In this document: piece after piece, positions 7,691-16,547 of the stretch
How the letters are laid out: the number at the start of each line of letters is the position of its first letter
Position numbering within the stretch: the first letter of the stretch is position 1
Origin: Gloeocapsopsis crepidinum LEGE 06123
GTDB lineage: Bacteria; Cyanobacteriota; Cyanobacteriia; Cyanobacteriales; Chroococcidiopsidaceae
DNA length: 46,221 nucleotides
Reading direction: 5' to 3'
Assembly (NCBI RefSeq): GCF_015207655.1
Contig: NZ_JADEWN010000051.1
Location: forward strand, 1-46,221
Made by a program: the position numbers and the translations under genes
Notes under the pieces: generated by a model
Seen by the model: only the letters and a program-made list of their open reading frames with translations
The model's database searches: none
Told to the model about the DNA's origin: nothing

Positions 7691-9178
7691 ATGATTCCCA
7701 ACCATTCCCATTTATTGCCTGATGCCGAAGCAGTAGACGTTGACAGCATAGCGCGTCCTGATAAACCTGAAGAAGCCTGTGGCGTTTTTGGTATTTATGC
7801 ACCAGGGGAAGATGTTGCAAAATTAACTTACTTTGGTTTGTATGCGCTACAGCATCGCGGTCAAGAATCAGCAGGTATTGCTACCTTTGCCAGGGAAAAA
7901 GTCTACTTGCACAAAGAAATGGGATTAGTCTCCCAAGTTTTTAACGAATCGATTCTGCAAGAATTACCTGGTGATATTGCTGTAGGTCATACCCGCTATT
8001 CCACGACAGGTTCCAGTCGTGTTGTTAACGCCCAACCTGCTGTCGTCGCCACTCGCTTAGGTTCACTTGCTCTAGCACATAACGGCAACTTAGTCAATAC
8101 GGTACAACTGCGTGAAGAATTACAAAAAGCGCATTGTAACTTAGTTACTACTACAGACTCAGAATTAGTTGCGTTGGCGATCGCCGATGAAGTCGATAGT
8201 GGTAAAGCATGGTTAGAAGGAGCGATCGCAGCTTTTCAACGCTGTCAAGGCGCGTTTAGCCTGGTTATTGGCACTCCAGCAGGTGTGATGGGTGTTCGCG
8301 ATCCGAACGGAATTCGTCCTTTAGTAATTGGTACTCTGGCTGATAATCCTCAACGCTACGTACTAGCCTCTGAAACTTGTGGTTTAGACATTATTGGTGC
8401 TGACTATCTTCGCGATGTTGAACCAGGAGAGCTAGTCTGGATTACCGAAGCAGGACTCGCCTCGTTTCATTGGGCACAACAGCCACAACGCAAGCTGTGT
8501 ATCTTTGAGATGATCTACTTTGCACGACCTGATAGCGTGATGCACAGTGAGAGTTTGTATACCTACCGCCTCCGCCTCGGACGCCAACTCGCACAAGAAT
8601 CTCCGGTTGAGGCGGATATTGTTATTGGTGTCCCAGATTCGGGTATTCCTGCAGCGATTGGTTTTGCGCAAGCATCGGGAATTCCCTATGCCGAGGGGTT
8701 AATTAAAAATCGTTACGTCGGACGCACATTCATTCAACCAACACAGACAATGCGCGAATCAGGTCTGCGGATGAAACTCAATCCCCTCAAAGATGTCCTC
8801 GCAGGCAAAAAAATTGTCATCGTGGACGACTCTATTGTTCGCGGGACAACAAGCCGTAAACTTGTCCGCACACTACGCGATGCAGGGGCTACTGAAGTAC
8901 ATATGCGCGTCTCTTCGCCGCCAGTCACTCACCCATGTTTCTACGGCATTGACACGGATAGCCAAGACCAATTGATTGCCGCAACTAAATCTGTTGCAGA
9001 AATTGCAGCACAAATTGAAGTAGACTCTCTAGCGTATCTCAGTCAAGAAGGAATGCTTAAAGTAACTCAAGAAGATACAAATACCTTCTGTACTGCTTGC
9101 TTCAATGGTGACTACCCAATCCCTGTTCCTGAACTCGTAAAGCGTTCCAAACTCATGCTCGAAAAAGTTGTCGTTTAA
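7691..9178 (+). CDS. purF: Amidophosphoribosyltransferase PurF
   Basis: A 495-residue enzyme making the first committed step of purine synthesis, PRPP plus glutamine to phosphoribosylamine. The glutaminase domain begins at Cys30 (PEEACGVFGIY), which would become the N-terminal nucleophile after removal of a 29-residue propeptide. The PRPP-binding loop is IVIVDDSIVRGTT (about 375-387). Four Cys at 270, 416, 467 and 470 correspond to the [4Fe-4S] ligands of the Bacillus-type, oxygen-sensitive PurF, so the cyanobacterial enzyme should carry a cluster. The preceding 212 bases contain tandem TGACC-type heptamers and probably its own promoter. A GC-rich hairpin follows the stop. Confidence 0.97.
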   Translation: MIPNHSHLLPDAEAVDVDSIARPDKPEEACGVFGIYAPGEDVAKLTYFGLYALQHRGQESAGIATFAREKVYLHKEMGLVSQVFNESILQELPGDIAVGHTRYSTTGSSRVVNAQPAVVATRLGSLALAHNGNLVNTVQLREELQKAHCNLVTTTDSELVALAIADEVDSGKAWLEGAIAAFQRCQGAFSLVIGTPAGVMGVRDPNGIRPLVIGTLADNPQRYVLASETCGLDIIGADYLRDVEPGELVWITEAGLASFHWAQQPQRKLCIFEMIYFARPDSVMHSESLYTYRLRLGRQLAQESPVEADIVIGVPDSGIPAAIGFAQASGIPYAEGLIKNRYVGRTFIQPTQTMRESGLRMKLNPLKDVLAGKKIVIVDDSIVRGTTSRKLVRTLRDAGATEVHMRVSSPPVTHPCFYGIDTDSQDQLIAATKSVAEIAAQIEVDSLAYLSQEGMLKVTQEDTNTFCTACFNGDYPIPVPELVKRSKLMLEKVVV

Positions 9179-9190
9179 CTTACTAAATGT

Positions 9191-9219
9191 GGCTGCTGAT
9201 TTTAGATAGATCCGCAGCC
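9191..9219 (+). terminator. Hairpin downstream of purF
   Basis: The arms GGCTGC (9191-9196) and GCAGCC (9214-9219) form a 6-bp GC-rich stem with a 17-base loop, 12 bases after the purF stop, followed by CTTCC rather than a clear T-run. It may terminate or protect the purF transcript. Confidence 0.4.
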
Positions 9220-9344
9220 CTTCCTATTAAATGTATCAGCAAAAAAGCTTAGCGCTTAGAAACCACAGCTACATGAACGAAGGAATCATAACACCAAGCA
9301 GGTACAAATATTCCATCTCAATATTTGTAGTAAATCTCTGTAAT

Positions 9345-9980
9345 TTATGCTTTTAGTTTTAAACTTTGCCACAGATACCAGGATGCAACTGTACGGTAAG
9401 GCTGCCAAATCTGCCCAAGCTGATTTACAGTTTTCTTATGTGGTAAATCTGGTAGGCTGTATGCTTTATAAATTGCTGCTCGAATTCCTAAATCGTCCGC
9501 AGGCAGTACATCCCAGCGATGCAGGCGAAAAATCAATACCATTTCTACTGTCCAACGACCAATACCTTTAACTTGAGTTAACGTCTGAATAATAGATTCA
9601 TCATCCATTGTTTCTAAGTCATTTAGTGTCGGTAATCCGTCAAGAATTTTTTGTGCCAGTCCTTTGAGGTAGACAATTTTAGGACGAGAAATTCCTGCTT
9701 TTCTGAGAGTTTCATCAGAAGTTTCAAGAATACTCTGTGCGGATAGTTCCGAATATAATTCAAGAAAACGTTGGTGAATAATTGACGCTGCTTTGACAGA
9801 AAGTTGCTGATAAATGATCGCTTCGCACAAGCTAAATAACAAATCGCCTGTCTGTTGTTCTTGCGCTAAAGTACAATCGCCAACTCGCTCAATGATTGTT
9901 GCTAATATCTCATCAGACTGTTTGAGTGCAGTAGTTGCAATCTCGTAATTGAAGTCAACCAGTTTTTGAGAGTGTATCAT
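9345..9980 (-). CDS. AlkA-type DNA-3-methyladenine glycosylase II
   Basis: A 211-residue HhH-GPD base-excision enzyme that removes alkylated bases. The helix-hairpin-helix VKGIGRWTVE (137-146) is followed by the GPD segment LPADDLGIR with the probable catalytic Asp163, as in AlkA. The upstream SLCEAIIYQQLSVKAASII helix is the conserved substrate-side segment. Compared with E. coli AlkA it lacks the N-terminal beta domain, as in compact bacterial MPG-II enzymes. There are no C-terminal Cys, so no Fe-S cluster is expected. It is the last of three minus-strand genes (Ogt, MATE, this gene), with 51 bases separating it from the MATE gene. Confidence 0.88.
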   Translation of the reverse strand: MIHSQKLVDFNYEIATTALKQSDEILATIIERVGDCTLAQEQQTGDLLFSLCEAIIYQQLSVKAASIIHQRFLELYSELSAQSILETSDETLRKAGISRPKIVYLKGLAQKILDGLPTLNDLETMDDESIIQTLTQVKGIGRWTVEMVLIFRLHRWDVLPADDLGIRAAIYKAYSLPDLPHKKTVNQLGQIWQPYRTVASWYLWQSLKLKA

Positions 9981-10031
9981 TCACTAAAGCCAACACGTTC
10001 TTAATTAGAATCTCAGTCTCAACAAATTAAA

Positions 10032-11402
10032 TTAGTCAGTTCCAATTTTCCTAGAAATTAGGTTGCCAAAGCGCCAAACATAGACGGTGGCTGCCATTAA
10101 ACTGCCAAGGTAATAACCCACCCACAGTCCGACACCGCCTAAGCCAACAGCAAAGCCTAAAACATAGCCACTGACCAGTCCAATTCCCATAAAAGACAGA
10201 ATACCAAGCAGGACGGGAATGCGAGTATCTTGAAGCCCATACAGTGCCCCTAGCGCTGTCTTTTGTAGTCCATCAAAAACGTGACCAACTGCAACAACAC
10301 TCAGCATAGGAATAACAAGTTTTAGCAACTGTGCATTCTCAGGATTACTAATGTCTACATACAACCCGACGACTTGCTGACGAAAGGTTAGTAGGGCGAT
10401 CGCAACCACTGTTGTCGCCCCTATGACAATGCCAGAACTCACAAATCCCGCCCGTCTTATACCTTCAAGGTTTTGCCACCCCAACCACTGACCAACACGC
10501 GCCGTAGTGGCAAACGACATTCCTAGCGGAATCATAAACACAATCATTCCCGTTTGCAACGCAATTTGATGCGCCGCCAGAATATCGGTTCCCAAGATTC
10601 CCATAAGATACGTCATTACCAATACCAAACCATACTCGAAGGCGATGGAAACCCCAATCGGTACACCAACGACGATCAGTTCCCGTAATAACTTCAATCG
10701 AAGCTGATACCACTTCTGAAACAAGCGGTAGATTCTTAGCTGTGGGTGTTTAAACAAGTAAACAACCAACACCAAAAACATTCCCCACCACGATAGAGTG
10801 CTAGCTAATGCCAACCCTGCTAACTCCATACGCGGAAAGCCAAATTTACCAAAACCCAAAACGTAGTTGCCTACTATATTAAAGAGCGTTCCCCCAATCA
10901 CAATAAACATGATAGGACGAGCTTGCGACAATCCAGAGACAACTCCTCTGAGCATGGCAAAGCCAACCGCAGGGAACAATCCCCAAAGCATGACATGGAG
11001 ATAACTACTCGCTAATGTAACGGTTTCAGGAATTTGCCCAAGTCGCAGCATCAAAATATCCATATGGGCTATTATCCACATGGTTGAAATTGATAACCCG
11101 ACTGTTAGCCACAATCCTTGTTGCGTAACCTGCTCAATCCGAGTTTTCCTTCCTGCGCTATAGGCTTCAGCAACGAGTGGACTGACTCCCATCACAACAC
11201 CGCTGAGAATATTTAGAAAAACTTGAAAGGTGAACGAGGCTAATCCTCCTGCGGCTAAAACTTTCCATCCTAAATGCCCCATCATTACAGTATCGACAAA
11301 CCCTGTAGCCGATTGAGCAACTTGGGCACTCACTAGAGGAACAGCGAGTTTCAGAAATGCTCTGATTTCGGCTCGAACTGGAGAAACTGAAATTGAAGTC
11401 AT
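10032..11402 (-). CDS. MATE-family multidrug/toxin exporter
   Basis: A 456-residue membrane protein with about twelve helices in two related halves. The N-terminus has the family pattern LAVPLVSAQVAQSATGFVDTVMMGHLG, and the start of the second half has VGVPIGVSIAFEYGLVLVMTYLMG. MATE transporters export cationic drugs, dyes and metabolites using Na+ or H+ gradients; this sequence groups by eye with NorM-like rather than DinF-like proteins, but that is uncertain. It lies between two DNA-alkylation repair genes on the same strand, so export of a genotoxic or alkylating compound is a reasonable but untested idea. Confidence 0.88.
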   Translation of the reverse strand: MTSISVSPVRAEIRAFLKLAVPLVSAQVAQSATGFVDTVMMGHLGWKVLAAGGLASFTFQVFLNILSGVVMGVSPLVAEAYSAGRKTRIEQVTQQGLWLTVGLSISTMWIIAHMDILMLRLGQIPETVTLASSYLHVMLWGLFPAVGFAMLRGVVSGLSQARPIMFIVIGGTLFNIVGNYVLGFGKFGFPRMELAGLALASTLSWWGMFLVLVVYLFKHPQLRIYRLFQKWYQLRLKLLRELIVVGVPIGVSIAFEYGLVLVMTYLMGILGTDILAAHQIALQTGMIVFMIPLGMSFATTARVGQWLGWQNLEGIRRAGFVSSGIVIGATTVVAIALLTFRQQVVGLYVDISNPENAQLLKLVIPMLSVVAVGHVFDGLQKTALGALYGLQDTRIPVLLGILSFMGIGLVSGYVLGFAVGLGGVGLWVGYYLGSLMAATVYVWRFGNLISRKIGTD

Positions 11403-11526
11403 GATAAATTTTCAAAAAAACAACACGACAAATTCAGCAACAATGGATGTACCATCGAATGCGTGTAGAGCAGTCTGATTGATTACAGCGTTTAGAGTGA
11501 AAACAAATTTGAATTCAAGATTTTCG

Positions 11527-12045
11527 TCAAATGCGTTGAGTTGCTAGCAGGTTAACTCCTTCATGTCTTAGTAGCCATTGTTTGCGTTCTATTCCGCCTC
11601 CATATCCCACTAATGTTGCATTTGCACCAATCACCCGATGACAAGGCACGACGATCGCAACAGGATTAATTGCATTTGTCATTCCTACCGCGCGGGCAGC
11701 CGTTGGTTTTCCGAATTTCGCTGCGAGTTCTCCATAAGATATGGTGTTTCCTATAGAGATATCTCGGAGTGCTGACCAAACCTGTTGTTGAAAGGGTGTT
11801 CCCCCAAGATTGACAGGGATGCGATTGATCGCCTGGTAATCTCCTACAAAATAGGCTGCAAGTAAGTTTGTGAAGCCATGCGGATTTTTGGCTCGTTGCA
11901 GTTGCAATTGCCCAAAGCGTCTTGTGAGTCGCTGCATCAGTTGCGTTTGCTGATCGGCGTATTCTAAGGCACAGAGTGCTTGTTGATCGGCAACTAATAA
12001 AACCGTCCCGATCGCGGTATCTATTTCATCTAATAGCAGTTTCAT
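11527..12045 (-). CDS. Methylated-DNA-protein cysteine methyltransferase (Ogt type)
   Basis: A 172-residue suicide repair protein that takes alkyl groups from O6-alkylguanine onto its own Cys. The active site IVVPCHRVIG has Cys135, and the DNA-binding wing is GNTISYGELAAKFGKPTAARAVGMTNAINP (about 99-128). The GYGGGIERKQWLLRHEG segment completes the fold. There is no Ada N-terminal zinc domain and no AraC part, so this is a stand-alone Ogt. It is divergent from a MocR-type regulator across 162 bases that carry repeated TACCAG sites. On its own strand the MATE gene follows after 124 bases, which leaves room for a second promoter. Confidence 0.92.
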   Translation of the reverse strand: MKLLLDEIDTAIGTVLLVADQQALCALEYADQQTQLMQRLTRRFGQLQLQRAKNPHGFTNLLAAYFVGDYQAINRIPVNLGGTPFQQQVWSALRDISIGNTISYGELAAKFGKPTAARAVGMTNAINPVAIVVPCHRVIGANATLVGYGGGIERKQWLLRHEGVNLLATQRI

Positions 12046-12150
12046 CAGATATCCCTCAGAATTAGCTGATGCGATCGCACTCAGTTGTAGGTCGAGATTT
12101 AGAAGTAACTGAGTTTAATTACTCACTCTTTTGTTAAAGTAATAGGAATT

Positions 12151-12199
12151 CTGGTATGTCACAAGTACCAGTTTTATAACTTTATTCCGTACCAGTTTT
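12151..12199. promoter_or_regulatory. Repeated TACCAG operator candidate between ogt-like and MocR-like genes
   Basis: Three copies of one hexamer are clustered here: CTGGTA at 12151-12156 (inverted), TACCAG at 12166-12171 and TACCAG at 12190-12195. The last two are part of an exact 11-base direct repeat GTACCAGTTTT (12165-12175 and 12189-12199), 24 bases apart. Direct repeats, sometimes with an inverted copy, are the usual binding layout of MocR/GabR/PdxR proteins. The last repeat ends 8 bases before the regulator start, fitting autoregulation. A -10-like TATAAC lies between the two direct repeats. Confidence 0.55.
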
Positions 12200-12207
12200 G
12201 CCAACTC

Positions 12208-13674
12208 ATGATGGATCTCGCACTCAAGCTGGAGACGACTTCGACAATTCCATTACACAAACAGCTTTACGAAGAAATACGCCAAGCGATTTTGTCAGGT
12301 CGGTTAGAGTCTGGACAGCGGATGCCCTCAACTCGTGCGTTGGCAAAGACATTAGGCCTCTCACGAGCAACCGTTTTATTCAGCTACGATCAATTGCTCA
12401 GCGAAGGTTATCTACAAACGATTCCTGCTTCTGGAACCTTTGTGGCTTGTCAGCTACCTGATGCACTACTGCAAGCAACCTCGCCCCCAATTTCACCCGC
12501 ATCTCCATCTTGTATTGAGTTATCTACCTATGGCGCAGCCTTGGCAACAGTGAATTTGCCACCCCCACCTGGACAAAAACCGCTGATCAATTTCAGTTGC
12601 TATGGCAGACCTGCCTTTGATGAATTTCCGATCCAAATCTGGCGGCGGTTGTTGTCTCGCGCCTGTTGCTCTAGCACAGCCATACTCGATTATCCTGCCG
12701 ATCCGTTGGGATACAAACCATTGCGAGAGGCGATCGCGCGCTATCTAACTCAATCGCGTGCAGTGCGTTGCGAACCCAGTCAAGTAGCGATCGTGAATGG
12801 TTCTCAGCAAGCTTTAGATCTGATCGCTCGGCTATTTTTGAATCGAGGCGATCGCGTTGTCATGGAAGATCCTGGCTACACTGAGGCGCGGTACATCTTC
12901 CAAGTACAAGGTGCAGAGTTATTAGCTGTTCCTGTGGATCGCTCAGGATTGGTCATGGAACAACTTTCAGCCCTGACAACGCCTGTTAAGTTAGTTTATG
13001 TCACTCCTTCTCATCAGTTTCCCACAGGAGCAGTGTTGTCGTTGCCTAGACGATTGGCGCTTTTAGCCTGGGCACAACAAACAGGTACCATTATTCTAGA
13101 AGACGACTACGATAGTGAGTTTCGTTATGACGAACGCCCAATTCCTGCGCTGCAAGGGCTAACAAACAGTGACTCGGTAATTTATATAGGCACTTTTTCC
13201 AAAGTCATGTTTCCCTCACTGCGAATGGGGTATCTAGTTATACCGCAGCAACTCATTTCGGTAGTCGCTCGTGCGAAATGGTTGGTTGATCGCCAATCTC
13301 CCTTATTAGAGCAACACGCTTTAGCCGATTTCATCAACGAAGGACATTTGGAAAGCCATATTCGACGCATGCGAATCCTGTATGCACAGCGTCGGAGAAC
13401 GCTCGTGCAAGCTTTAACTCAACATCTAGGAAATCGAGTGACAATTATCGGCGAGAATGCTGGGATGAATGCGCTTGTAAAATTTCATACTGATCAGAAC
13501 GATGAAGAGATTATCGCTCAAGCAGAACAGAAGGGTGTGGAGTTAATTAGTGCTCGTTCTTGCTACATGAATGCTGAATATGGCAATGGAAAGTTTTTGT
13601 TGGGATGTACCGATCTCAACTCAGAGGCGATTCAGGAAGGTGTGTGGCACTTAGCTCAAATCCTCAAAGCATAA
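12208..13674 (+). CDS. MocR-family regulator (GntR HTH fused to aminotransferase fold)
   Basis: A 488-residue protein. Residues about 12-80 are a GntR winged helix (IPLHKQLYEEIRQAILSG, then MPSTRALAKTLGLSRATV). After a linker, residues about 115-488 are a class-I aminotransferase-like domain that binds PLP; the Schiff-base Lys is probably K332 in GTFSKVMFPSLRMGYL. Family members (PdxR, GabR, TauR, EhuR) sense PLP adducts of amines or amino acids and usually control the divergent gene plus themselves. Here the divergent gene is an Ogt-type repair protein, which is an unusual partner. The ligand is unknown. Two consecutive ATG codons could start translation. Confidence 0.88.
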   Translation: MMDLALKLETTSTIPLHKQLYEEIRQAILSGRLESGQRMPSTRALAKTLGLSRATVLFSYDQLLSEGYLQTIPASGTFVACQLPDALLQATSPPISPASPSCIELSTYGAALATVNLPPPPGQKPLINFSCYGRPAFDEFPIQIWRRLLSRACCSSTAILDYPADPLGYKPLREAIARYLTQSRAVRCEPSQVAIVNGSQQALDLIARLFLNRGDRVVMEDPGYTEARYIFQVQGAELLAVPVDRSGLVMEQLSALTTPVKLVYVTPSHQFPTGAVLSLPRRLALLAWAQQTGTIILEDDYDSEFRYDERPIPALQGLTNSDSVIYIGTFSKVMFPSLRMGYLVIPQQLISVVARAKWLVDRQSPLLEQHALADFINEGHLESHIRRMRILYAQRRRTLVQALTQHLGNRVTIIGENAGMNALVKFHTDQNDEEIIAQAEQKGVELISARSCYMNAEYGNGKFLLGCTDLNSEAIQEGVWHLAQILKA

Positions 13675-13830
13675 ATTGCTATTTTGTTAGACCTCTTAAG
13701 CCCATAGACTAACATCCGAAGCTAGAGAAACAAAGTGTGACAAGCGCACGCTGCATGATTAGTTTTAACAACTAGACAACTCCGCGATCTTAGTCTGATT
13801 AGCTACAACTTCACTCATTAAGCGGTTCTT

Positions 13831-14454
13831 TTAGTCATCGCCACCATCTAAATGCGTTGCTCCGAGATATTTTGTCAGGTAAGGTGAGAAAACCTCGTAA
13901 ATAAGCGTTAGCGGCTGTCCGTGATGCCAAAATAAGTAATGACGACCCCAAAAAGGTCCTGACTCAGAAAAAGCTGACTCCAAAGCTTTTGAGTGACCGT
14001 AGTAAAGTCCTTGGACATCTCGATACAACTCAGTACGTAGACGAGTTAAGCTAGCCCAGATTGGTAGATTGCGGTTCTGTAAATACTCATCTACATGACT
14101 TGCTTCCCACCAAGAAGTTGCATACGCCAGTCTTTGTCCTGAAGCAGTCCGCAGCCATACTTGACGTCGCAAACGAGGTCCAGGCACAGCTTGAATTTGC
14201 GTCGGTGCGCCATCCAAGTCCATCCCAACTGCAGACATATCGATCACATCGACTTCTGTCGGTTCCCCTGTTAACAATTGCAGGTGTCTTGTTGGAGAAC
14301 CATCGCCCAACAATAGTAGTTGCCAAGCAGGTGCTAACTGAGTATGTGGTAAGCCTTGCTGTACAGCTTCCTCTCCACCTTGCCACAGTGGGGTCAAGCA
14401 GTGCCAGGCAGTTGAGATTTTTACGTTATCGGCTGATTTAAAAAGTGCAGTCAA
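13831..14454 (-). CDS. Chorismate lyase (cyanobacterial type)
   Basis: A 207-residue protein of the chorismate pyruvate-lyase/DUF98-like family. The sequence carries the expected basic strand PRLRRQVWLRTASGQRLAYATSWW and the C-terminal strand QPLTLIYEVFSPYL with an acidic residue placed like the catalytic Glu of UbiC. The enzyme releases pyruvate from chorismate to give 4-hydroxybenzoate, the head-group precursor of plastoquinone in cyanobacteria. The first 15 residues look like a variable leader. It is divergent from rpsP across about 210 bases. The family assignment is firm in outline; the precise enzyme activity is inferred from cyanobacterial homologues. Confidence 0.75.
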   Translation of the reverse strand: MTALFKSADNVKISTAWHCLTPLWQGGEEAVQQGLPHTQLAPAWQLLLLGDGSPTRHLQLLTGEPTEVDVIDMSAVGMDLDGAPTQIQAVPGPRLRRQVWLRTASGQRLAYATSWWEASHVDEYLQNRNLPIWASLTRLRTELYRDVQGLYYGHSKALESAFSESGPFWGRHYLFWHHGQPLTLIYEVFSPYLTKYLGATHLDGGDD

Positions 14455-14593
14455 TTTATTTTACAAAACTTCATACCTTCTTATCAAATCATAAACAATT
14501 CTGCTTCGCCAAGGAGCGAGGTAAAGATTTTGCTTTAACTTTAAACAAGTCTGCTCAGCTATCTGCTTGAAGCTGAAGGATAGTAAGTGGTAT

Positions 14594-14599
14594 TATAAT
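14594..14599 (+). promoter_or_regulatory. Candidate -10 box for rpsP
   Basis: An exact TATAAT sits 68 bases before the rpsP start in an AT-rich stretch. No well-spaced -35 hexamer is evident (TTGAAG at 14567 is 21 bases away), so this is only a partial promoter match. Confidence 0.35.
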
Positions 14600-14667
14600 T
14601 TATTCAGCTAATCATAAAATGTCAATCGATAGCTTATTTCTAGGAACAGGAGTAATTAATTTCTAAC

Positions 14668-14928
14668 ATGATCAAACTGCGATTAAAGAGATTCGGTAAA
14701 AAACGGGAAGCGAGTTACCGGATTGTTGTCATTAATAGCCGCTCTCGCCGTGATGGTCGCCCCTTGGAAGAAGTGGGATTCTACAATCCAAGAACTGATG
14801 AAACAAAGTTGGATGTTCCTGGAATAGTAAAAAGACTTCAACAGGGCGCTCAACCCACCGATACCGTGCGACGCATCCTTGAAAAAGCAAATGTCTTTGA
14901 ACAGCTCAGTGCCTCAGCAAACCAGTAG
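14668..14928 (+). CDS. rpsP: 30S ribosomal protein S16
   Basis: An 86-residue protein with the standard bS16 opening [20 protein letters not shown], followed by [20 protein letters not shown] and the C-terminal [12 protein letters not shown] segment. It binds 16S rRNA and is needed for 30S assembly. The ATG is preceded by AGGAGTAAT-like sequence, giving a reasonable SD (AGGAG at about 14647) although spaced further than usual. Its 3' end overlaps the start of the KH-domain gene in another frame, so the two are translationally linked. This rpsP-KH-phoH order is conserved in cyanobacteria. Confidence 0.98.
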   Translation: MIKLRLKRFGKKREASYRIVVINSRSRRDGRPLEEVGFYNPRTDETKLDVPGIVKRLQQGAQPTDTVRRILEKANVFEQLSASANQ

Positions 14929-15322
14929 GATAAGCTATAGTCAGGTTAGTACCCCTGACTACACCAAATTGGTCAAGTTTCTCATTCAACCATTTTTAGA
15001 AAATCCTGACTCTTTGAGTGTAGACTGCGAAGTGTCTCAAAGTAATAGGAAAGTTTGGGTGCGTGTAGCCTTTGAAAGTGAAGATAAAGGCAAAATTTAT
15101 GGTAGAGGTGGACGCAATATTCAAGCAATTAGAACCGTCATTGCAGCAGCCGGTGCAATAGCAGAGCAATCAGTCTACCTAGATATCTACGGTGGTGATG
15201 CTCAAGAGCGCGATTTGACAGCGGATACATCTGCAGAGATCGGAACTAAACCATCTCAGCAAAAGCGCAGAACAACTTCTAAACCTAATGTTAGACTGCG
15301 ATCGCGCTCCAGCGTTCAATAG
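14891..15322 (+). CDS. khpA: KH-domain RNA-binding protein KhpA-like
   Basis: Using the ATG at 14891 the protein has 143 residues; a TTG at 14879 would add four. The core is [20 protein letters not shown], followed by the KH GxxG loop [17 protein letters not shown], the one-domain KH fold of KhpA (YlqC), which binds RNA with a partner protein. Cyanobacterial copies have an extra basic Ser/Arg-rich tail, here [20 protein letters not shown], which may add RNA affinity. The start overlaps rpsP by 38 bases. No ATG exists nearer the conserved core, but a GTG at 14909 is an alternative start. Confidence 0.85.
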   Translation: MSLNSSVPQQTSRISYSQVSTPDYTKLVKFLIQPFLENPDSLSVDCEVSQSNRKVWVRVAFESEDKGKIYGRGGRNIQAIRTVIAAAGAIAEQSVYLDIYGGDAQERDLTADTSAEIGTKPSQQKRRTTSKPNVRLRSRSSVQ

Positions 15323-15378
15323 ACAATATCAAGGATTCACTAAAGAACTTGATCAGAAAAGCGCAAAGTGAATGATTG

Positions 15379-15408
15379 GGGGTTGGTTCAGAAGCTCGAA
15401 CTAACCCC
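15379..15408 (+). terminator. Strong hairpin between khpA and phoH
   Basis: An 11-bp stem with one G-T pair (GGGGTTGGTTC at 15379-15389, GAACTAACCCC at 15398-15408) closes an 8-base loop. It is followed by TAAAGTTTAG, a weak T-tract. It lies 56 bases after the khpA stop and 41 before phoH, so it could attenuate read-through or protect the upstream mRNA. Confidence 0.5.
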
Positions 15409-15449
15409 TAAAGTTTAGTTATTAAATTTATCAAGACTTAAGATATTTT

Positions 15450-16403
15450 ATGGCAGAGGCATCAACGATTCAACTGCCGAGTCCAGAAAGTGCGATCGCA
15501 CTTTCTGGGGAGCATGAAGAAAATTTAAAAACCCTATCGCGACAAACTGGCGCAACATTTGTGCTGCGCGGACAAGAACTACACATTTCCGGAACCGAAA
15601 AGCAAATCGAACTTGCCCAAACATTAGTGCGATCGCTATCTGATCTATGGCTCAAAGGAAACAGTATTGCTTTAGCTGACATTCTCACAGCACGTCAAGC
15701 GTTAGATACTCATCGCGAGAACGATCTACAAGATTTGCAGCGTAATATTTTGGCAAGAACCCGCCAAGGAGAGGAAGTTCGTGCTAAAACCTTCAAACAG
15801 CGACAGTACATTCAAGCAATTCATAAAAATGACTTGACTTTTTGTACAGGACCCGCAGGTACAGGTAAAACCTTTCTGGCGGTTGTGATTGCTGCACAAG
15901 CACTCTTAGCAAATCAATATGAGAGACTAATTCTCACGCGCCCAGCCGTTGAAGCAGGAGAAAAACTCGGCTTTTTACCAGGAGACTTGCAGCAAAAAGT
16001 TAATCCTTTCTTGCGTCCGCTTTATGATGCCTTACATGAATTCATTGATCCAGAAAAAATGCCCAGTTTGATGGAACGAGGTGTGATTGAAGTTGCTCCT
16101 TTAGCTTATATGCGCGGGCGTACTTTAAACAAAGCTTTTGTGATTGTCGATGAAGCCCAAAACACGACACCCGCTCAGATGAAGATGGTGCTAACACGTC
16201 TTGGTTTTCGTTCGCGTATGGTAGTTACTGGAGATATGACCCAAACTGACTTACCAGGACACCAAGAGTCAGGATTAGCTGTCGCACTCAATCTCTTGCG
16301 CCATGTCGAAGGTATCGGCTTTTGCGAATTTTCTCAAAAAGACGTTGTGCGACATCCTCTAGTACAAAGAATTGTCGAAGCTTACGAACGCTACGAAAAA
16401 TAA
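15450..16403 (+). CDS. PhoH-family ATPase
   Basis: A 317-residue PhoH-like protein. The N-terminal 70 residues resemble a KH-like RNA-binding module (SGTEKQIELAQTLVRSL). The ATPase core has Walker A GPAGTGKT at 134-141 and Walker B AFVIVDEAQNTTPAQ, plus RSRMVVTGDMTQTDLPG. Members are linked to RNA metabolism and ribosome handling, and this one follows rpsP and a KH protein as in many cyanobacteria. A hairpin separates it from khpA, so it may have a separate or attenuated transcript. The gene symbol is left empty because PhoH and YbeZ naming differs between lineages. Confidence 0.92.
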   Translation: MAEASTIQLPSPESAIALSGEHEENLKTLSRQTGATFVLRGQELHISGTEKQIELAQTLVRSLSDLWLKGNSIALADILTARQALDTHRENDLQDLQRNILARTRQGEEVRAKTFKQRQYIQAIHKNDLTFCTGPAGTGKTFLAVVIAAQALLANQYERLILTRPAVEAGEKLGFLPGDLQQKVNPFLRPLYDALHEFIDPEKMPSLMERGVIEVAPLAYMRGRTLNKAFVIVDEAQNTTPAQMKMVLTRLGFRSRMVVTGDMTQTDLPGHQESGLAVALNLLRHVEGIGFCEFSQKDVVRHPLVQRIVEAYERYEK

Positions 16404-16547
16404 GCTACTATGCTGAGGCAAGAGAAGAGTGAGTTGCTAGTGGATAGTGAAAGAGTGGCTAGTTGCTAGTCAAAAAGAAGTTTATATTTAGTATTTCTCC
16501 TCTGCACCTGAAGCTCCTTTACTCTCTATCCCTATTCTTAAATAATT

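Noticed and set aside
14087-14441. Long ORFs in other frames of the chorismate lyase gene
   Set aside because: They overlap a well supported gene and show no family features.
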